From Larus michahellis (lineage: Eukaryota > Chordata > Aves > Charadriiformes > Laridae), in NCBI RefSeq assembly GCF_964199755.1, contig NC_133896.1:178239092-178303091 (forward strand): a DNA stretch of 64,000 bases. Direction: 5' to 3'. Made by a program: the position numbers and the translations under genes. Shown here piece after piece: positions 50,736-64,000 of this stretch (position 1 is the first letter of the stretch; every line of letters starts with the position of its first letter). The notes under the pieces were generated by a model. That model did no database searches. It worked only from the letters and a program-made list of their open reading frames with translations, and was not told where the DNA came from.

Positions 50736-51673
50736 TGATGGCGGGGGGTGTGTGTGACATTCCCTCCTTTCCCAGTTAGCCGAGGGTAGTTTGGGAGTCG
50801 TTAGCGGGGAGCACCGTCCCTGCAGTTAGCCGTGGCTGGATGGATTGCTGAAGTTCCTGAATATTCAGGGCAGCAGGACAAAACAGCCTGGAATAACTTC
50901 CAGGCACTGACATAACTGTAGCTGCTTGGGTAACTCTGCTGTTGTTTTCATGTGGAATCAACATGAATATTAATAGCTGCTCTTAGACGATTTTTTTTTA
51001 ATTTTTTTTTTTTAATGTGTGTGGCACGTAACTTGTAACAGCTCTGCACCAGTTCCAAGATGTGATCCTTAAAATAAACCGATGGAAGTTTTATTTTGCC
51101 ACAGTCATACCGTGTGAATTGTAATTTGAACACGTGAAATTTAAAAAAATAGAGAAACTTTTTTTTTATTATTATTGGGGGGGGGGGGTGGGAAGAGTAT
51201 GGGGACACCAACTCCTGGACTTGGCAGGGCTGTAAAAAGGTTTGGCAGCCTGGTTGTAACGTGGGTTGATTATGTCAACGGCACGGAATCGGCCGCGTTT
51301 CAGCTGTTTCTGAGGTCTGCTGCGTTATCATCCAGTGCAGTAGAAATTACAGTAGTGGGTTCAGAAGTGGATAGGATTTGACCCTTAAAAAGCGTAATTG
51401 TAGTAGACTTATTTATACATCCATTAAGCAAATAACTTAATGGAAAGGGTATACAATAGGTATGCAAAATGTATTATTACAGTATAGACGAATAAAGCAA
51501 AGTGGGTCAGTGATTTTTTGGTCAAAATGGATGATATAATCAGAAGATAAAACTGCATTTACTTTCTGGGTTTCCCCTCCAATACATTTCATTCCGATTC
51601 TTCTTTCCTTACACATTAATTATTTTTAATTATTTCTGACGTTACAGCAATTACGCAGGATATTTTGATCTAC

Positions 51674-52138
51674 TCATTTTAGTGATTTAAGCGACCTTTC
51701 CAGACTCTCGGTTGCTGCATACTTTAGCCGGGTGATGTCTTTTTGTATCCTGGGTGGACACTTACTGTTGAGATGGAAGCTGTTAAGAGCCAACTCCATC
51801 CTAGCGGCTAAATTGTTATACTCATCAGATTCAAAAAATTTGAACCAGCATCTTATCACTGTTATATTTGTCTCATAATCAGCTGATGCACTCAAATACG
51901 CTAATCCCTTTTTGGAAAGCTTCATCAAGGTTAATATGTTATTTAATCAAAAAAGGCATCCAAATAAAGCCATTACTTTGTTGTTCTTTAAATGGATTGA
52001 ATCGTTAGTTGCCAGTTGCTGTGGAAATAATTTGTAATAACTTATTTCGAGATGGAAAAGTTTTAGACGTGTTTCACCGAAATGATACATTTTAGCTGTG
52101 ATATTGCTATTTAAAAAAATCAATAAAACAAAAATCAA
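51674..52138 (-). pseudogene. Unidentified minus-strand reading frame with one internal stop
   Basis: On the minus strand a single frame runs about 155 codons from 52138 to 51674, interrupted only by one TGA at 51947-51949. The downstream part (about 84 residues after its first Met-like codon) has a mixed hydrophobic/charged pattern typical of a folded helical protein, including a WFKFFES segment and an ALNSFHL helix. The upstream part contains GETRLKLFHLEISYYKLF. AT-rich DNA this long in frame is unlikely to be open by chance, but not impossible. I do not recognise the family. A processed pseudogene, a transposon fragment or an endogenous viral relic are all possible. There is no promoter or splice evidence, and it is antisense to DACH1. 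Confidence 0.4.
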
Positions 52139-55100
52139 TGAAACACCAAGGGATTTTCTATCGAATGCTTAATGTGGAGGTCTGTAAAGTGAATTGGTTT
52201 CTGTGTTTATTTGTGATACTACTAATAATAACATGATACTAAAGGACCTTTTTCTAAATTAGGCTTCTGTATCAGTTCACTGGAAAAATAAGCTTCCGTT
52301 ATGGAAGATGACTTTTCTTTTCTGGTCATACTGACCTTTGCTTTTATTTTCCTCATAAAAAGCACTGGTCGCCAAACAGAAATCCAGGAAATAGCAAACT
52401 GTGCATTTAGCTTACATTCCGATTAAACGGTTTGACATTAATGGGATGCTAGAAAGCCATATGCCAAACAAGTAGGGGAAGGATAAAGGCAAAACGTGGA
52501 AAATATTTCAAGCTACTAGATGCCAATCGAGTCAGGTTTCTTGAACGTCTGCGTGAAAGAGAGTAGCGAACTGTGCACTGGATGTCACCTGCCTAGGATT
52601 AATGACCTGGAAGCTATTGATCCCAGACTGTTTCTGGTCTCTTGTGTTTTGAGCACTTGTCGTGGAATTTTACCATGCTGGGTCCCTTCGTGGAGTTTTC
52701 CCAGAGACTTAGGCTGGCTTTGGATCGTGCCCACCCCAGTAAAGACTAAAAGCCTTTGCCGCCTTCTGACCTCCCTCCTGTGGCTGGGATACGTTAATCT
52801 TTTCTGACATTTGAAGATGATTTTGAATGAGTTCATTGACATTCATACTTAAAGGGGGCAATTATTTGCCCTGTTTGGAAGCTGTTTACAAATTTTGGAA
52901 AAACAGCCTAATTGATTTTTGAGTGTAAAGATGCCGAACACAAAACAATTCTCTTCAAAGCCTGTCTTACACGGCAGTTATTCAGTCTCTCTTTGCTAGC
53001 TTCTGCTCCTCTCAAATTATGTGGACCTGGCATGTGCTGGTTTACTGAATACTGCATGCTTGCATAGGTTTTTTTTTTCCTGTTTGTATTAATTAAAGGA
53101 GTATCTCACCCAGATAGGTTAGTAGAGATCATAGATATTTTAAATGAACAGGTCAGCAAGTGCAGCTGGAAGGAATGTCAAATATATAGTATCTGTGGTT
53201 TGTATTGGTGACCTTCCTCCGCGCCACAGATTACTGAAATATAATCAGCAGAAATATGGTAGGTTTTACAAGCAAAGACGACTTCTGGAAGGCCAGAGGA
53301 TAAATTGTAGTAACTATAAAGAAGGAGTAAAAGGTTTGGAGGTGGCTTCCTCCGACTTAAAAAAACCTGAAAGACTCCAGCCTCTCGCCAATAACGGAAC
53401 TTTAATATCCATGTTATGGTATTTATTTATCGGTAAATATTATAAATCAGAAGCTGAGATCTTTGGACCGTACTCACTACAGCAGGACAGACTATTTATC
53501 CCTTTAATCTGATAACTTAGTCCCTGGCAGTGTCCCGGTGTCTGATACTTGAGAAAGGGGACACTTCTCCCCAGTGAACGCTCAGCGCTGCCCGTGCTGC
53601 TCCTGCGCAGGGTTGTCAGGGGATGCTACTGATGGGCAGGGGGACATTTTTTTCCTGAATCCTTCACATGATTCGATTAACTCCTCCTTTATCTTACAGC
53701 TATGAATATTGGTAAAGTTTTGTGAGGGTTTTTTTTAGGGTTGGTTTGTTTGTTTTTTTTTTTAGAAATGTTTTACTGGTAGCTGTAGTTTATCTAGAAA
53801 TGCAGTAGTTTTGTTGTCAGTTTTGTATCAACTTTACTCAGGAGAAGGCGTGTGAAAGCACAGCGGATAGCTATGTCATTTCCACCGACCCCTGCTCTCT
53901 CTGTTCAGGTGCTGGGTTTGATTTTAAGGCCTCCGCTTTCTTTCTGGAGCTGCCGGCACGCTGCCGGGGGGCTGCTGATCCCACCTGGGATGCTGGGAGC
54001 CGCCGTCCCCCTTGTGGGCTCCTACACGGGGCTGCTGCTTCTCCACTGCCCCTCAGCACCGTAAACCAAAAGGCACTTAAAAATAATCTTATTTACTACT
54101 TGTCTGCGTCATGTTTTGTCATCTGGAGTGCGTTCCCAGTGTTTGTTGGAAATGATAATTTTGTTTGACTGCCGTTTAGTATTTCTTCTGTTTTCTCCTG
54201 TTACTAGATGGTTCCAGCCGGCTGTTTTTGCCTATCGCTGCGATTCATCATCTAAAGTGAATTGCATATGAAGCAGAGAATTGTCATAGACTGGATGGAA
54301 TTTTAATATTTTTCCTTTTGAACTATGTCATAGACACATTAAATTATTTCTGTTGGCCTGGTGCAGGTAAATCTCTTGCAGGGTTGCCAGCATTGCCTCT
54401 TCGTGGAGGAGCTTTACAAGTTTAGCTGTAAAAATTCATTCCTGGCTTCAGGATAGGAGAGGGAGCAGTCAGGAACTACCGAGTTTTATCAAAATTGTAT
54501 GAGCCAGTGAACCGAGGCTCTGAAACAACCACCATGCCTGCCTGGTTTTAAGCAACAGGACTGGATTTAGATCCTCTTTGTTCTTTTATAAGTTAAATAT
54601 GTTTTGTTTTAAAAAATAACGTTTGGGGCATCTGCTTTGCATTATGAGTTAATTCCATTCATTGTTTTAAAATAGTTATTAACCTTTTGCAAATTATATA
54701 CTGCACACGAACAGTAATTTTTTCAATAATCTTTAAATGTGCATACTGTAACAGCGCCATAATGTGGACTGACATAATATGAATTGACAGTAAATTTTTA
54801 GTTGCCTAAATACGTATTTAAATGATAGAGCTGAAGAGTCATCTGCAAAAAGCTATTATGATCCAGAGAGTTAATTCCTATATAGATAATTTCTCCAGCG
54901 TACATTAAGGAAGAATTTTTCTTTTTCCATTATCATTTACATTATTTTCAAAAATCCTGAAACGTAACCCAGAAATCTTTATATTTAGAATCAAGGTATG
55001 TCCGTGACTTGAAATGATAAAATCCAGGTTGCTTCAAGGAGTAACTTTATCCTTAACCCACTGTGTTCTGCTTATTTATCTGATACGGTGCTCAGCCGGG

Positions 55101-58100
55101 GGCATCTCCTAACAAACGCTGACGTTTCATTTCATAAGCAGTGCAGAATATTGAAGTGTAATCTGTTAAATATGGAATTTTAGCATTAACTGTGAATAAC
55201 TGTGAACTGTTCTAAACTTTTTTGTTTGTTTGTTTTAAATGGAAGAAAAAGTAGCGCATTTTCCATAGCGTAGTATGTAGTAGAAGTAGAAAAATGCTGT
55301 CACTGAATTTCGTGAGAGGAAGGATCAGCTTCTGACCATATAGTTAAGTCCCAATTTGGAATTCTTTACTCTAAATCACTGATAGCGATGAGCTGGAAAA
55401 CTACGCCGGGGAAGGAAAACTCTGTAAATACCGTATATTCGCATTCTCTCCTGTGAATTTCCCTCGGTCTTTTTTAGAGATGGGATATTGGACTGGAAGG
55501 ACCCCGAGCGGCAGTTCAGGATACATTCACCAAAACTAGTGAAACTGCTTGCATGAGTTGCGATTGAGGAAATGGATCACAACATGTATTTCAGTTCATA
55601 TTGCTTGAAACGTCGTTTTGCGATAATTAGATTTAGAGTCGACATCCTCCTGCCACAGGTGTATGAACATACACGGTGCAATCTGCAAAACTGTATGGAA
55701 AGATCCCGTAAATTGTGTGTGTCCAAACAGTTCATTAGGAATAAACAGAAACCTTTAAAATAGTCTAAACCTGCTTTTTAATACTCTTAATGTCATGATT
55801 TTGATGTAATAAAACAGTCTAAAGTTTTATTGTGCACCTCTGAGAACACTCGGTGTGGGTGACACCTACGTAACTTTCTGTTCACTGGTTTGTTTGAAGG
55901 TCCCCTCTTCACTCCAAAGCTAATTTACTGAAGGTTTTTTTTTTTTGAATCCCGTATACTTTGCATCTTCCTTGTGAAAAAGAAAGTTATTTTGGTATGA
56001 AAAAATAAACACTTTTTTTTTTTTTTCCCCCCAGTGGGATTTCATGTCCATTGAAAGGCTGGAATTAGCCATAAGTCCAGAAACAGAGGAGCAGGCGCAA
56101 CTAAAATTTCCTGATGCACCTCGCCACCCTAACTGGATGTTCTTTTTCCATTAAAATAAGAGGATGTTTTGGTCATGAAGTTTCACTCATCCTTAGAATT
56201 TGTAGACTTGTTCTCTAAATTAGCCAGATGTCTAAATTGGGCTTAAATTCCTTTTGATCCAAAACCAAGCTTGGGTTCAAGCTAAAGCTTTCAGACTAGT
56301 TTTCTTATTCACATTATACTTTAACGGGATACTGAAAGTACTGGAAAAAAAGGCACCTTAACCATTAAGACATGTATTTTTTGATGTTTAATTTGTTCCT
56401 TAGGTTGTATGACTGAGGTGTGCATGTAGGCTACCTGGCTGACAGTAAGAGAGTTACATACTGGAATCGGATGGGGCTGGGGAGAAGGGAGAAGTAAGCG
56501 GGACTGCTGCAAATATTTTAGCGTAATTGACAGCTAAAATATATTTGTAACATTACAATGTCATGATTGAAGTTCACAACTCTGGATAACGTTGGTGTTA
56601 GAGCCCTCGTTAACGACGACACTGTACTGAGAACAGGTAATCGGTATTTTACACGTGGAGCAAAAGACATTGTTCAGGACACGTGTGTCAGAATATGCTT
56701 GTATTTACAGATCCCTATATGGTAGAAATTATTTTTAAATCTTACTTTTTGGAAATGCTTTGCTTTATTATCTTACATAAAACAATTGGAAGGGATCAAA
56801 AAGAAAGTAGTTGTATAAAGTAAACTGTAAAGGGAACAGGTGCTATATATTTCATTACTATTTAATTACATCTTTAATTGTAACCTTGAATTCATGTTGT
56901 TCTCATACTTATGATTTTTTTTTTTTTTTGTAATAAAGAGCTAGATCAGGGTTTTGTGTATGGGACAGAAAAAAGCTGCTTTCAGGTTATAGGTACCGTG
57001 TTTTTTTAAGCGAAGTACAAACAATGCGTGACATTTTTATCAGTGATAAATCTAGTCAGGCCTTATTAATAGTTTGAGCATTCTTTAAACAACAGTACTA
57101 AAGCTATTGTTTTTGAATGGTACTTTTCCAAATGTAGTAAAAATACAAACTTAATATTTTCATTTGGTTTATATCACGTTTTAACGGATGCCAGTGTTAT
57201 CTGTCCTTACGAAGCATGTAATTTGTTTCCAGTCTCCTGGCCTGCTGTAAAACCCAACCTTTGTTGGAGAAGGTCACCTGTAGGACTTAGCTATTCGCAT
57301 TAAAATACAAATGCTGTGGTTTTAAACCATATGCTTAACTTTTAAGAATGTGGATAGTCCTGTTGCTTTCAATAGCCTACATACATCTTTTAAACCCAGC
57401 ATATGCAAAATATATTTGGAAGTGCTATAAAAGAATCAGTTGACATCTTTGGTAGGAAGCTGTCGTACTGTATACTTTTCTTGCATTTGTAGGGACAGTT
57501 TGAAAGCACTGAAAAAATGCTGGAGATTTTGCGTCCTGTAAATCAACACTTGTTGCGTGGAGTAGATCCACCAAGCATTTCTTAACGTTTTTGCGAGTAT
57601 TGTGTTTTTTCGTATGAATTAATTTTAGGAAATCAGGGCAAGGTCTTGGCAGGAATGAGTATCAGAAGTTGATATAACCCCTGGCTTCATTCTGGCTGCT
57701 GGGATTTTTTGTATTCATTTTTGAACAGAAGCAGCATATCTCTTTTTGAAGGGAATGGGCACTTCCAAGATGTGTGCCATGGCTGTCCCTTTTCGCATGT
57801 TAGTTCCGATTCTCACTGGTAGTTTGGTGGGAAGGAAGTGAAACCATTTTCCAATTGTTTTCTGTTTCCTTAAATTTCTGCTTAAAAGCTTAAAAAAAAA
57901 AAAAAAGGGGAGGAGGAAGGAAAATATCTCAGGTGGTATTAAGTGTATAGTAAGGACTGATACAAATTAAAAGTTCTCTATTTTTTTAATATATTTTTGC
58001 CTTAGCTTGTTTGAACAATTCTTACAATTTAGATGGTATGTAGGACTTCATTATTTCTCTGTGTCTGTATCTACCAACGAAGACAAATGCCATGGTTCTG

Positions 58101-58929
58101 TTGCAAATTTTGTTGTATATTGTTCTAATTCAAAGCAGGATCAGTTGGGTTGGGTGTTGATTTTTTTTGGTTTTTTTTGTTTGCTTGTTTCTGATGCTCA
58201 TAGCTTTTAACAGGCCAGGTTAAAAAATAGACATGAAATGCTAATAGATTATTTTATCTTGCATTATTGGGTATCGTAGATGGCTTATGATTCTACTGAT
58301 TCTCTTCAAAATTAATTTGCTGCTGAAATACCATGTTAAAAGTAAAAGACAGTAGTAGAAAACGAAGCTCCTACTACAGTAATTTACAGTCTAAGGTATA
58401 GCTATGTATAAAATAAATTTTTGAGCAGCTATGAGGAAAATGTGTCAGAAATACTAATTTAACAGCATATAGCTGTTTCAGGAGCACATATGCAAATTGT
58501 GTAAGGAAGGAGTCATAACATTTCCTGGGGAGGGCATCAATGAGGTTTTCAGTCGAGATGCTTGGCTACAGCCACAGCTGTTGGATTGGCTCGAGGCCAC
58601 CTCGAGGTACAACAGGTGGGATGTGGCTAAGAATTAATACCCTTTCAACAGATCTTACCTTTCAGAGCTTCTCTAGCATCATCCCGGTAGAGTGGAGGAA
58701 ATTATCTTTAAAAGAAGCAGCCCACCTCCGTAGTACATAGGTCTCAGGTTTACACACACTGAGAAAGTAATTCGCTTAAAGACCCTGAGTTTCTTTGTCT
58801 CTTGCCCTTCCTCTGCTCTTTGAGGCATCTGTCCCTGTGGGGAGGCCCCTGCAGAGATCAGCCTGCCTGTGGGCTAAGATGGGGCAGTCCTTGGTGTCTC
58901 CTGGCCTTTGGCCTGCACATGGACATTAG

Positions 58930-59070
58930 AAGATCCCAGAATCGCATCCCAGAATCCCAGAACGGTAGGGGTTGGAAGGGACCTCTGGAGATCATGTAGT
59001 CCAACCGCTCTGCCAAAGCAGGTTCACCTAGAGCAGGTTGGACAGGAACACTTCCAGGTGGGCATCCAAG
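58930..59070 (-). mobile_element. CR1 LINE 3' end, minus orientation, in DACH1 intron 1
   Basis: CAGAATC and CAGAAC octamer relics are followed by GGGGTTGGAAGGGACCTCTG, GAGATCATGTAGTCCAACCG and AGCAGGTTCACCTAGAGCAG, the reverse complement of a CR1 terminus. The match fades after about 59070. Antisense to DACH1. Confidence 0.92.
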
Positions 59071-62000
59071 ATGTTTGCGTGGGGCTGGGCAGTACACCCT
59101 TCTACATAGGCTGGGGAAGCTTTAACAGACCCAGAAGGAGTATTGTGCCATATGGGGTGATTTGTGTGGTCAACCCACTATCATTCTGGCCTCATTGCAA
59201 AGAAGTTCAGACCCCAGTACCCAGTGCGTGGGACATGATGTCAGACACCATGATTTCAGGTTGTTCTTGGAGGAGAAGAGCCTCCATGGCATTTAGCTCT
59301 CTGCTGCTGAGCCTTTGCTGGCGTGGGTCTGCCGTGCACGGGTTTCATCTTTTCTGGTGACTCCTTCTGTGATTCTGTCTTGTTGCATCTTATTTTACAT
59401 ACTTTATTACTGAAATTAAGATAGTACAATGATATAATGAGAGATAGTAAAATAATAGTTATGAAATGCTTTGTGAAGCATACATGTATTCACAAATATT
59501 CCAACGTATGACTACATGAGTAAAACATTTTGACATTAAAGGAGAAGGATGTCGTCAGTTGAAACTGCTGGCACTGTTATGTGATAAGGTCGTCTGCTCT
59601 TTTATTTGGTGTGCCAGCTGCTGAAAGAAAAGTATTTATTTTTTTTTTAGAGGTGAAAAACGCAGGCATTTTCATCAGCTTAAATGAAAAGAGCCAGCTA
59701 GTTCTAAACACTGTTTTGTGAAATCGCGTTTCAGCCCTGTAAGTGGTTTTCCGTGCGGAAGGTGTGCTGTAATCGGGATGGGTCTATCCTTTCAGCTTGG
59801 CTAATCGTTTCCTTTCACAAATCCAGAACGCATGCAGATTTGAACTTGTAGCCAGGAAAAAGTGCTGCCATGCTTCAAATTGCCAAAGGACCTCAAGGGA
59901 CAGAAACTTGACCTGGTTTTATGAAACCATAGAATTACATTTATACAAGTTACCCCATGGGAAAGGAATGAACTGATCCCAATTCATTTCTAAATACTGG
60001 GCCCTTATGGGTCACATTTGAATTCTCTCCTACACCTGTTTTCCTACTAAATTTTTTCTGAGGACATTTTTAGAAACTTACTTTACATTAGGTATGGGTC
60101 ATGTGCCTAATATTTAACAGTTCAGTGTTCTAATTCTTTAAAATGTCTAATGGTTTCTCAACATAATTAAACTGCAAAAAGTTTAAATTATAGAATTTGT
60201 TCAGTGTGGGCTAAATCTCCAAACCGTGAACTCTCCTCTGGGTTTAGTGACTTAGGCTTCGTTTTCCTGCATGTGGAATGCAAACATAGAGCAGGCAGTG
60301 ACTATAGTCAGTATGTGTTGTATGTGCTACAGAGAGGAGACTGACCCTGCAGATGGGTCATTAGGCTGCTCACATGGGACACGGGACATTGTGGCTCCTG
60401 GTTCAAAAAGGGTAACTCAATGAGACAGCCTAGAAGAAGACATCAAGACTCCTTTCTTCCTTTCTCCAAAATGATCTTTCTCCTTCCCTCAATTAGATTA
60501 AACATTCGTGACATGGAAAATCTGGGTTCAGACTTGCCGTTGGAAGCAATGAAGGTAATGAATAGGTTCTGCCATGGCTTTCCTCGTTCGGTACTTTGGT
60601 TTCAGCTAGAAGCCTAAATACCCTACGGTGAGTGCTCACCCCTCTCTGGTGAGGTGGTACGGTACTTAGGGTGTCCAAGGGTATCTACCAGTGTAGTGCC
60701 AGGTTGGAGTATGCCAGCTAAGTTGAAACAGTGGGCCCTCAGGACAGGGAAGGGTTCCTTAGTTCATTTGAGTATCTGGAACTATATGCTTATAGGCTCA
60801 CATTAAAATTAGAAGTCGCTTGCATTTATTTAACAAACTAAGTGAGCTCTCTGTTCAGCTGAAGTTTGCCTCAGCAATTACTATCCCACAGAGGCTCTGC
60901 AAACCTTCCAGGCTTTGCTTCCACCTTCTCGTGGAAACCATTTCCTATTCTCAGGCAATCTTTCCCATCCTTGAAAGACATTTTCAGTGCTGAAATTGGC
61001 ATTAAGTGCCTGCATAAGTCTACCTGTTTCTAGTGCATGAGTGACAGATTTGGATACTACTCGTCTAGTATAGATTGCTTTTCTCTTCATACACCACTTT
61101 AACACTTACGATCGACTGAACAGCTCAGCTGATGATCCCTGGCTGTAGACTTTCTACTCTTCCATGTGGATGCGTCAGAGGAGGCTTTTGTGTGGAATTA
61201 CTACTCCCACTGTCACCTGGTCCCGAGTTTGTAGTCATTTTCTTGGCTTGGGCAAAAAGGATCGGAAGGTGAGAAATGGGAATAGGGGTGTTATCACAAC
61301 AAGTAAGACGATATTCCTTTACTCTGTTTGCTCGCTTTTCACACCGGTGAATTTTTCCGTACAGTTTGTATTAAGCCATTCATGACTTTGCCATTCTGGA
61401 TAACCAAACCGTTTCATGAGGCATCATCATAGGGGTGTTATTCATGGCCTGCGCTTCCTTTGACTGGCAGAGTGAAGGGCAAGTCTTCTAAATGGTGATT
61501 ACTTACCACCATTATGTATTTATTATAAATGTGTACATAATGTCCCTTTCAAATTCACCTCCAAGAAGTGGTCTTATCGATCCCTGAGCGCTTCTTCTGT
61601 CTTTCCCTAAGTCAGCCTTATGCTTTTAGTGATTCAGTTTTTGTTGATGCCACCAACAGGTTTGCCTGCGGTGTGATCCTGATCTCCTGAGTGGGTAGAG
61701 GGGGACATTTTTTCCAAGACAAAGAGAATGCTTTTGTTCCCAAATGATTTTTAATGGGAGGTAGAGGTTCAGTTGCATTCGGGGGCTTAAACATTCTTCT
61801 TAGGCACTTACTCACTCGGCTTTTCCTTTGTAGTTCTGTTGTTCATAAATTGGGTAGAAGATGCATTAATTTTACTGTGTCCAGTAAAGTTTAGATCAGA
61901 CTAGTCTCAGGCTTTCGACTTAGCGATAAAACATTTTGTCCGCTTTCTGATTTCAGTGGTAAATAAGGGAAATCTTTAAGATCAGCTGTAGTGGCAATGA

Positions 62001-64000
62001 ATGCTTCATTGTGATTGAAATGTTTGTCTTAGATTTTCTTTGCATCTAAACTAGAGAGGAAAAAAATTCCTTTGTTATCTGTTTAATCATAAAACGACAA
62101 CTCAGAATGAAGGAATGAATTCAGATCTTTGAAAATCCAGACTTTCAGTTTCCCTTCCCTCTCCATCTGTTTTTTTTTTCCTTCCCCTCACACAGCTCTC
62201 TGGATTTCGAAGAAAACGAAGGTGAAAATTTACAATTCTTCATGGAAGCCCTGTTTTATTAGGCGCCGTGAAGACTTCAAATACAGAGGATTCTTGGTTG
62301 GAAGCAGTTGCTAACTCTAGCAGTAGCAGTAGGGACGAGAGCCCTGGGGCTATGGGGCTGGGAACAGGCTGAAGAGTAGCAAAGCAAAGAGACAAAAGTG
62401 AAAGGCTGGCTGACAGCATGTTAAAGCAGATTTACCCGCTGTTACTATTACACGCAGGCTTATAAGTTTACATATGCATGATCAAATTTTCAGTCTTTGG
62501 GTCACAAACGTTTCATTTCTCTTTGCTAAGTAAGACCGTGTTTAGGGTAGCGCCTGGGAAAGCAAGCAAGAAGGAGTAAGTTTTGCTTTGGAGTTTGATG
62601 TGGGATGAGATTCTTGTGGCAGAGATGCTAGATGGGAAGATGGTATTTGTGTTTTTATTATATACCTGAGAGAATGGATTACCTCCACCTCCTTTAATCG
62701 CCTCTTTTCTGGGACTGGTATCCATATGTAGATAAAAGAAGGTACTGTTAGAACATAAAACTGAGTTTTGCTGGTTATTCCTCTGCTAAACACTAACACG
62801 CAAATACCAGGCACTGATTATACCTCAGCGTAGCCTCAGCAAGGAGAGAGACCAAAATGAAATGGTTTCTTAGAGACATTATTTTGTTTTTTTTAGAAAT
62901 TCGCTCATTCTGGAAAATCTCACCTGTGCTTTGTATGGTTCTAAGTTTGCTTTGGAGGCGTATAGCTGTAATTCCCGGGTTTCTTCATAATTTTCCGTCT
63001 CACATGTGCAGCAACGAATACGCCCAGTGTGATATTGGATTGCCCATGAAAATCTTAATCCTGCAAGCAGGAAGAAAACTTTGGTTTGTATAAGGACTCC
63101 TGTTGCCTACAGCGTCTCGGCTGGACGATTTATAGGACTAAAATTAGGCAGGTCCTTAAACATCGTCAGTATTGGTACACCCACATGGCAGAGCTAGCGG
63201 AGTTTCCATAAGCTGGAGTTTCACAGATACCGGCAAGCGAGTGTGGGAACGATCAAAGAACATTATTTGTAATCAAAATGTGAGTTAGGTGTTTCTAAAA
63301 CAACCGGTGGGTGCTTGTATGCATGTGAAATTTGCTTACATGAGTAATCCCATTGATTTAAATGAGAGCATTCATGTGACGAAAACAAGTTCAACGCGGG
63401 AGCGTTTAGAAGATGGTGACCTTAGGAACAAACACTCGTCTTTGGAAGTATTCAAAGGGTGGTTATTAAAACTTAAAGCCGAGAATCGTCGTTTGAAGGC
63501 AGAAGAGGCTAGGAAGATGTTTTGGGGAGCTCACCTGCCAGATAATAATGCGCTTTAATGACGCCGAATAACTCTGCCTCAACTTCCTCGTACTCTTTTT
63601 TTTTTTTTTTGGGGTGGCGGGGGGATGGGGGAAGGGATGGGAAGGAGGACGAGAGAGGGACGGTGACAGCGAGGCTGTTTGTTTTTCCCGAAAGTTGTTT
63701 GTGATTTCAGGTACTCATGGGAAATCTCTTGATCAGATTCACATCTGTTCCTGTCAAAGTGGGTGCTAAGATACCGGTCACCCAGCAACCATGTCCAAGA
63801 GGGAATTGGGCCGATAATAACTTCAAAAAGGAATGACAGATGCTAGATTAGGATGAAAGACAAAACGCATGAAAAATGAGCTTGTTAGAATAAAAAAATT
63901 GTTCAAGCACCTTCATGCAAATTAAATGAATATCGAACATTTGCATGCAGTAATTTCTACTTTTTCTGTTGATTGAGAAGAAATAAAGATGGTACATATA

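Larger units (their letters stand above)
48922..64000 (+). other. DACH1: 5' part of DACH1 intron 1
   Basis: The intron begins with GTAACC directly after the exon ends in CAG, and runs beyond the window. I looked for the expected exon 2 reading (a Ser/Arg/Pro-rich stretch just after the DACHbox-N) and did not find it, in line with the very long first intron known for this gene. About 48922-50620 is CpG- and G-run-rich. From about 50750 onward the DNA is AT-rich and unique in appearance, with one CR1 fragment (58930-59070), a few homopolymer tracts, and the interrupted minus-strand frame listed separately. In the rest of the intron, for example 52200-58900 and 59100-64000, I see no gene, RNA or clear repeat. 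Short open frames there look like chance. Confidence 0.85.

Noticed and set aside
51674..52138. Assigning the orphan frame to an endogenous bornavirus-like nucleoprotein
   Set aside because: A few residues around GET and LEIS recalled that family, but the rest did not follow it and no alignment could be run. Left unassigned.
53144..53512. 122-codon plus-strand frame in intron 1
   Set aside because: It begins with a real ATG, but I see no family, repeat or domain. A frame of this size is expected by chance somewhere in 64 kb.
48922..64000. Search for DACH1 exon 2
   Set aside because: No stretch encoding the expected Ser/Arg/Pro-rich continuation after the DACHbox-N, preceded by an acceptor, was found.
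1..64000. CRISPR arrays, operons, tRNA or rRNA genes, or a new multi-gene system
   Set aside because: The window is vertebrate nuclear DNA with one exon. No spaced direct repeats, cloverleaf-type genes or gene clusters were seen.

Overview
This is nuclear DNA from a bird, by inference. Three things point that way: truncated CR1 LINE copies ending in the ATTCTATG-type octamer that is characteristic of avian and reptilian CR1, a compact repeat content, and one strongly recognisable vertebrate coding exon. The species cannot be fixed from the sequence alone.

The only protein-coding sequence I can support is exon 1 of DACH1 (dachshund family transcription factor 1), plus strand. Coding runs from 48203 to 48921 (239 codons plus two bases) and ends at a splice donor. 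The exon encodes the low-complexity N-terminus (Thr/Ser, Ala and Gly tracts) and most of the Ski/Sno/Dac (DACHbox-N) DNA-binding domain. It sits in a CpG island of about 4 kb (roughly 46640-50620).

Layout: 1-40250 is AT-rich, gene-free upstream sequence with scattered old transposon fragments: CR1 pieces, a badly decayed RTE-clade LINE near 27.9-29.5 kb, an LTR-like avian repeat near 26.8-27.35 kb, and a small hAT-like DNA transposon near 14.63-14.82 kb. Two small CpG-rich patches (about 40260-40545 and 42205-42510) and AT-rich complex sequence lie between 40 and 46.6 kb, followed by the main CpG island with the pyrimidine-rich leader and DACH1 exon 1. From 48922 to the end of the window is the 5' part of DACH1 intron 1. 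Its first 1.7 kb is very GC- and G-run-rich. The rest is AT-rich and holds one CR1 fragment and one unexplained, stop-interrupted minus-strand reading frame at 51674-52138. I found no second DACH1 exon.

The long empty flank and long first intron fit what is known of DACH1 as a developmental regulator inside a gene desert, so most functional content outside exon 1 is probably cis-regulatory. Sequence alone cannot prove which parts. Most long open frames in the GC-rich island are by-products of base composition. I found no evidence of a new multi-gene system. The most notable items are the start-stop uORF two bases before the DACH1 start codon, the ancient RTE relic, and the orphan interrupted frame in intron 1.
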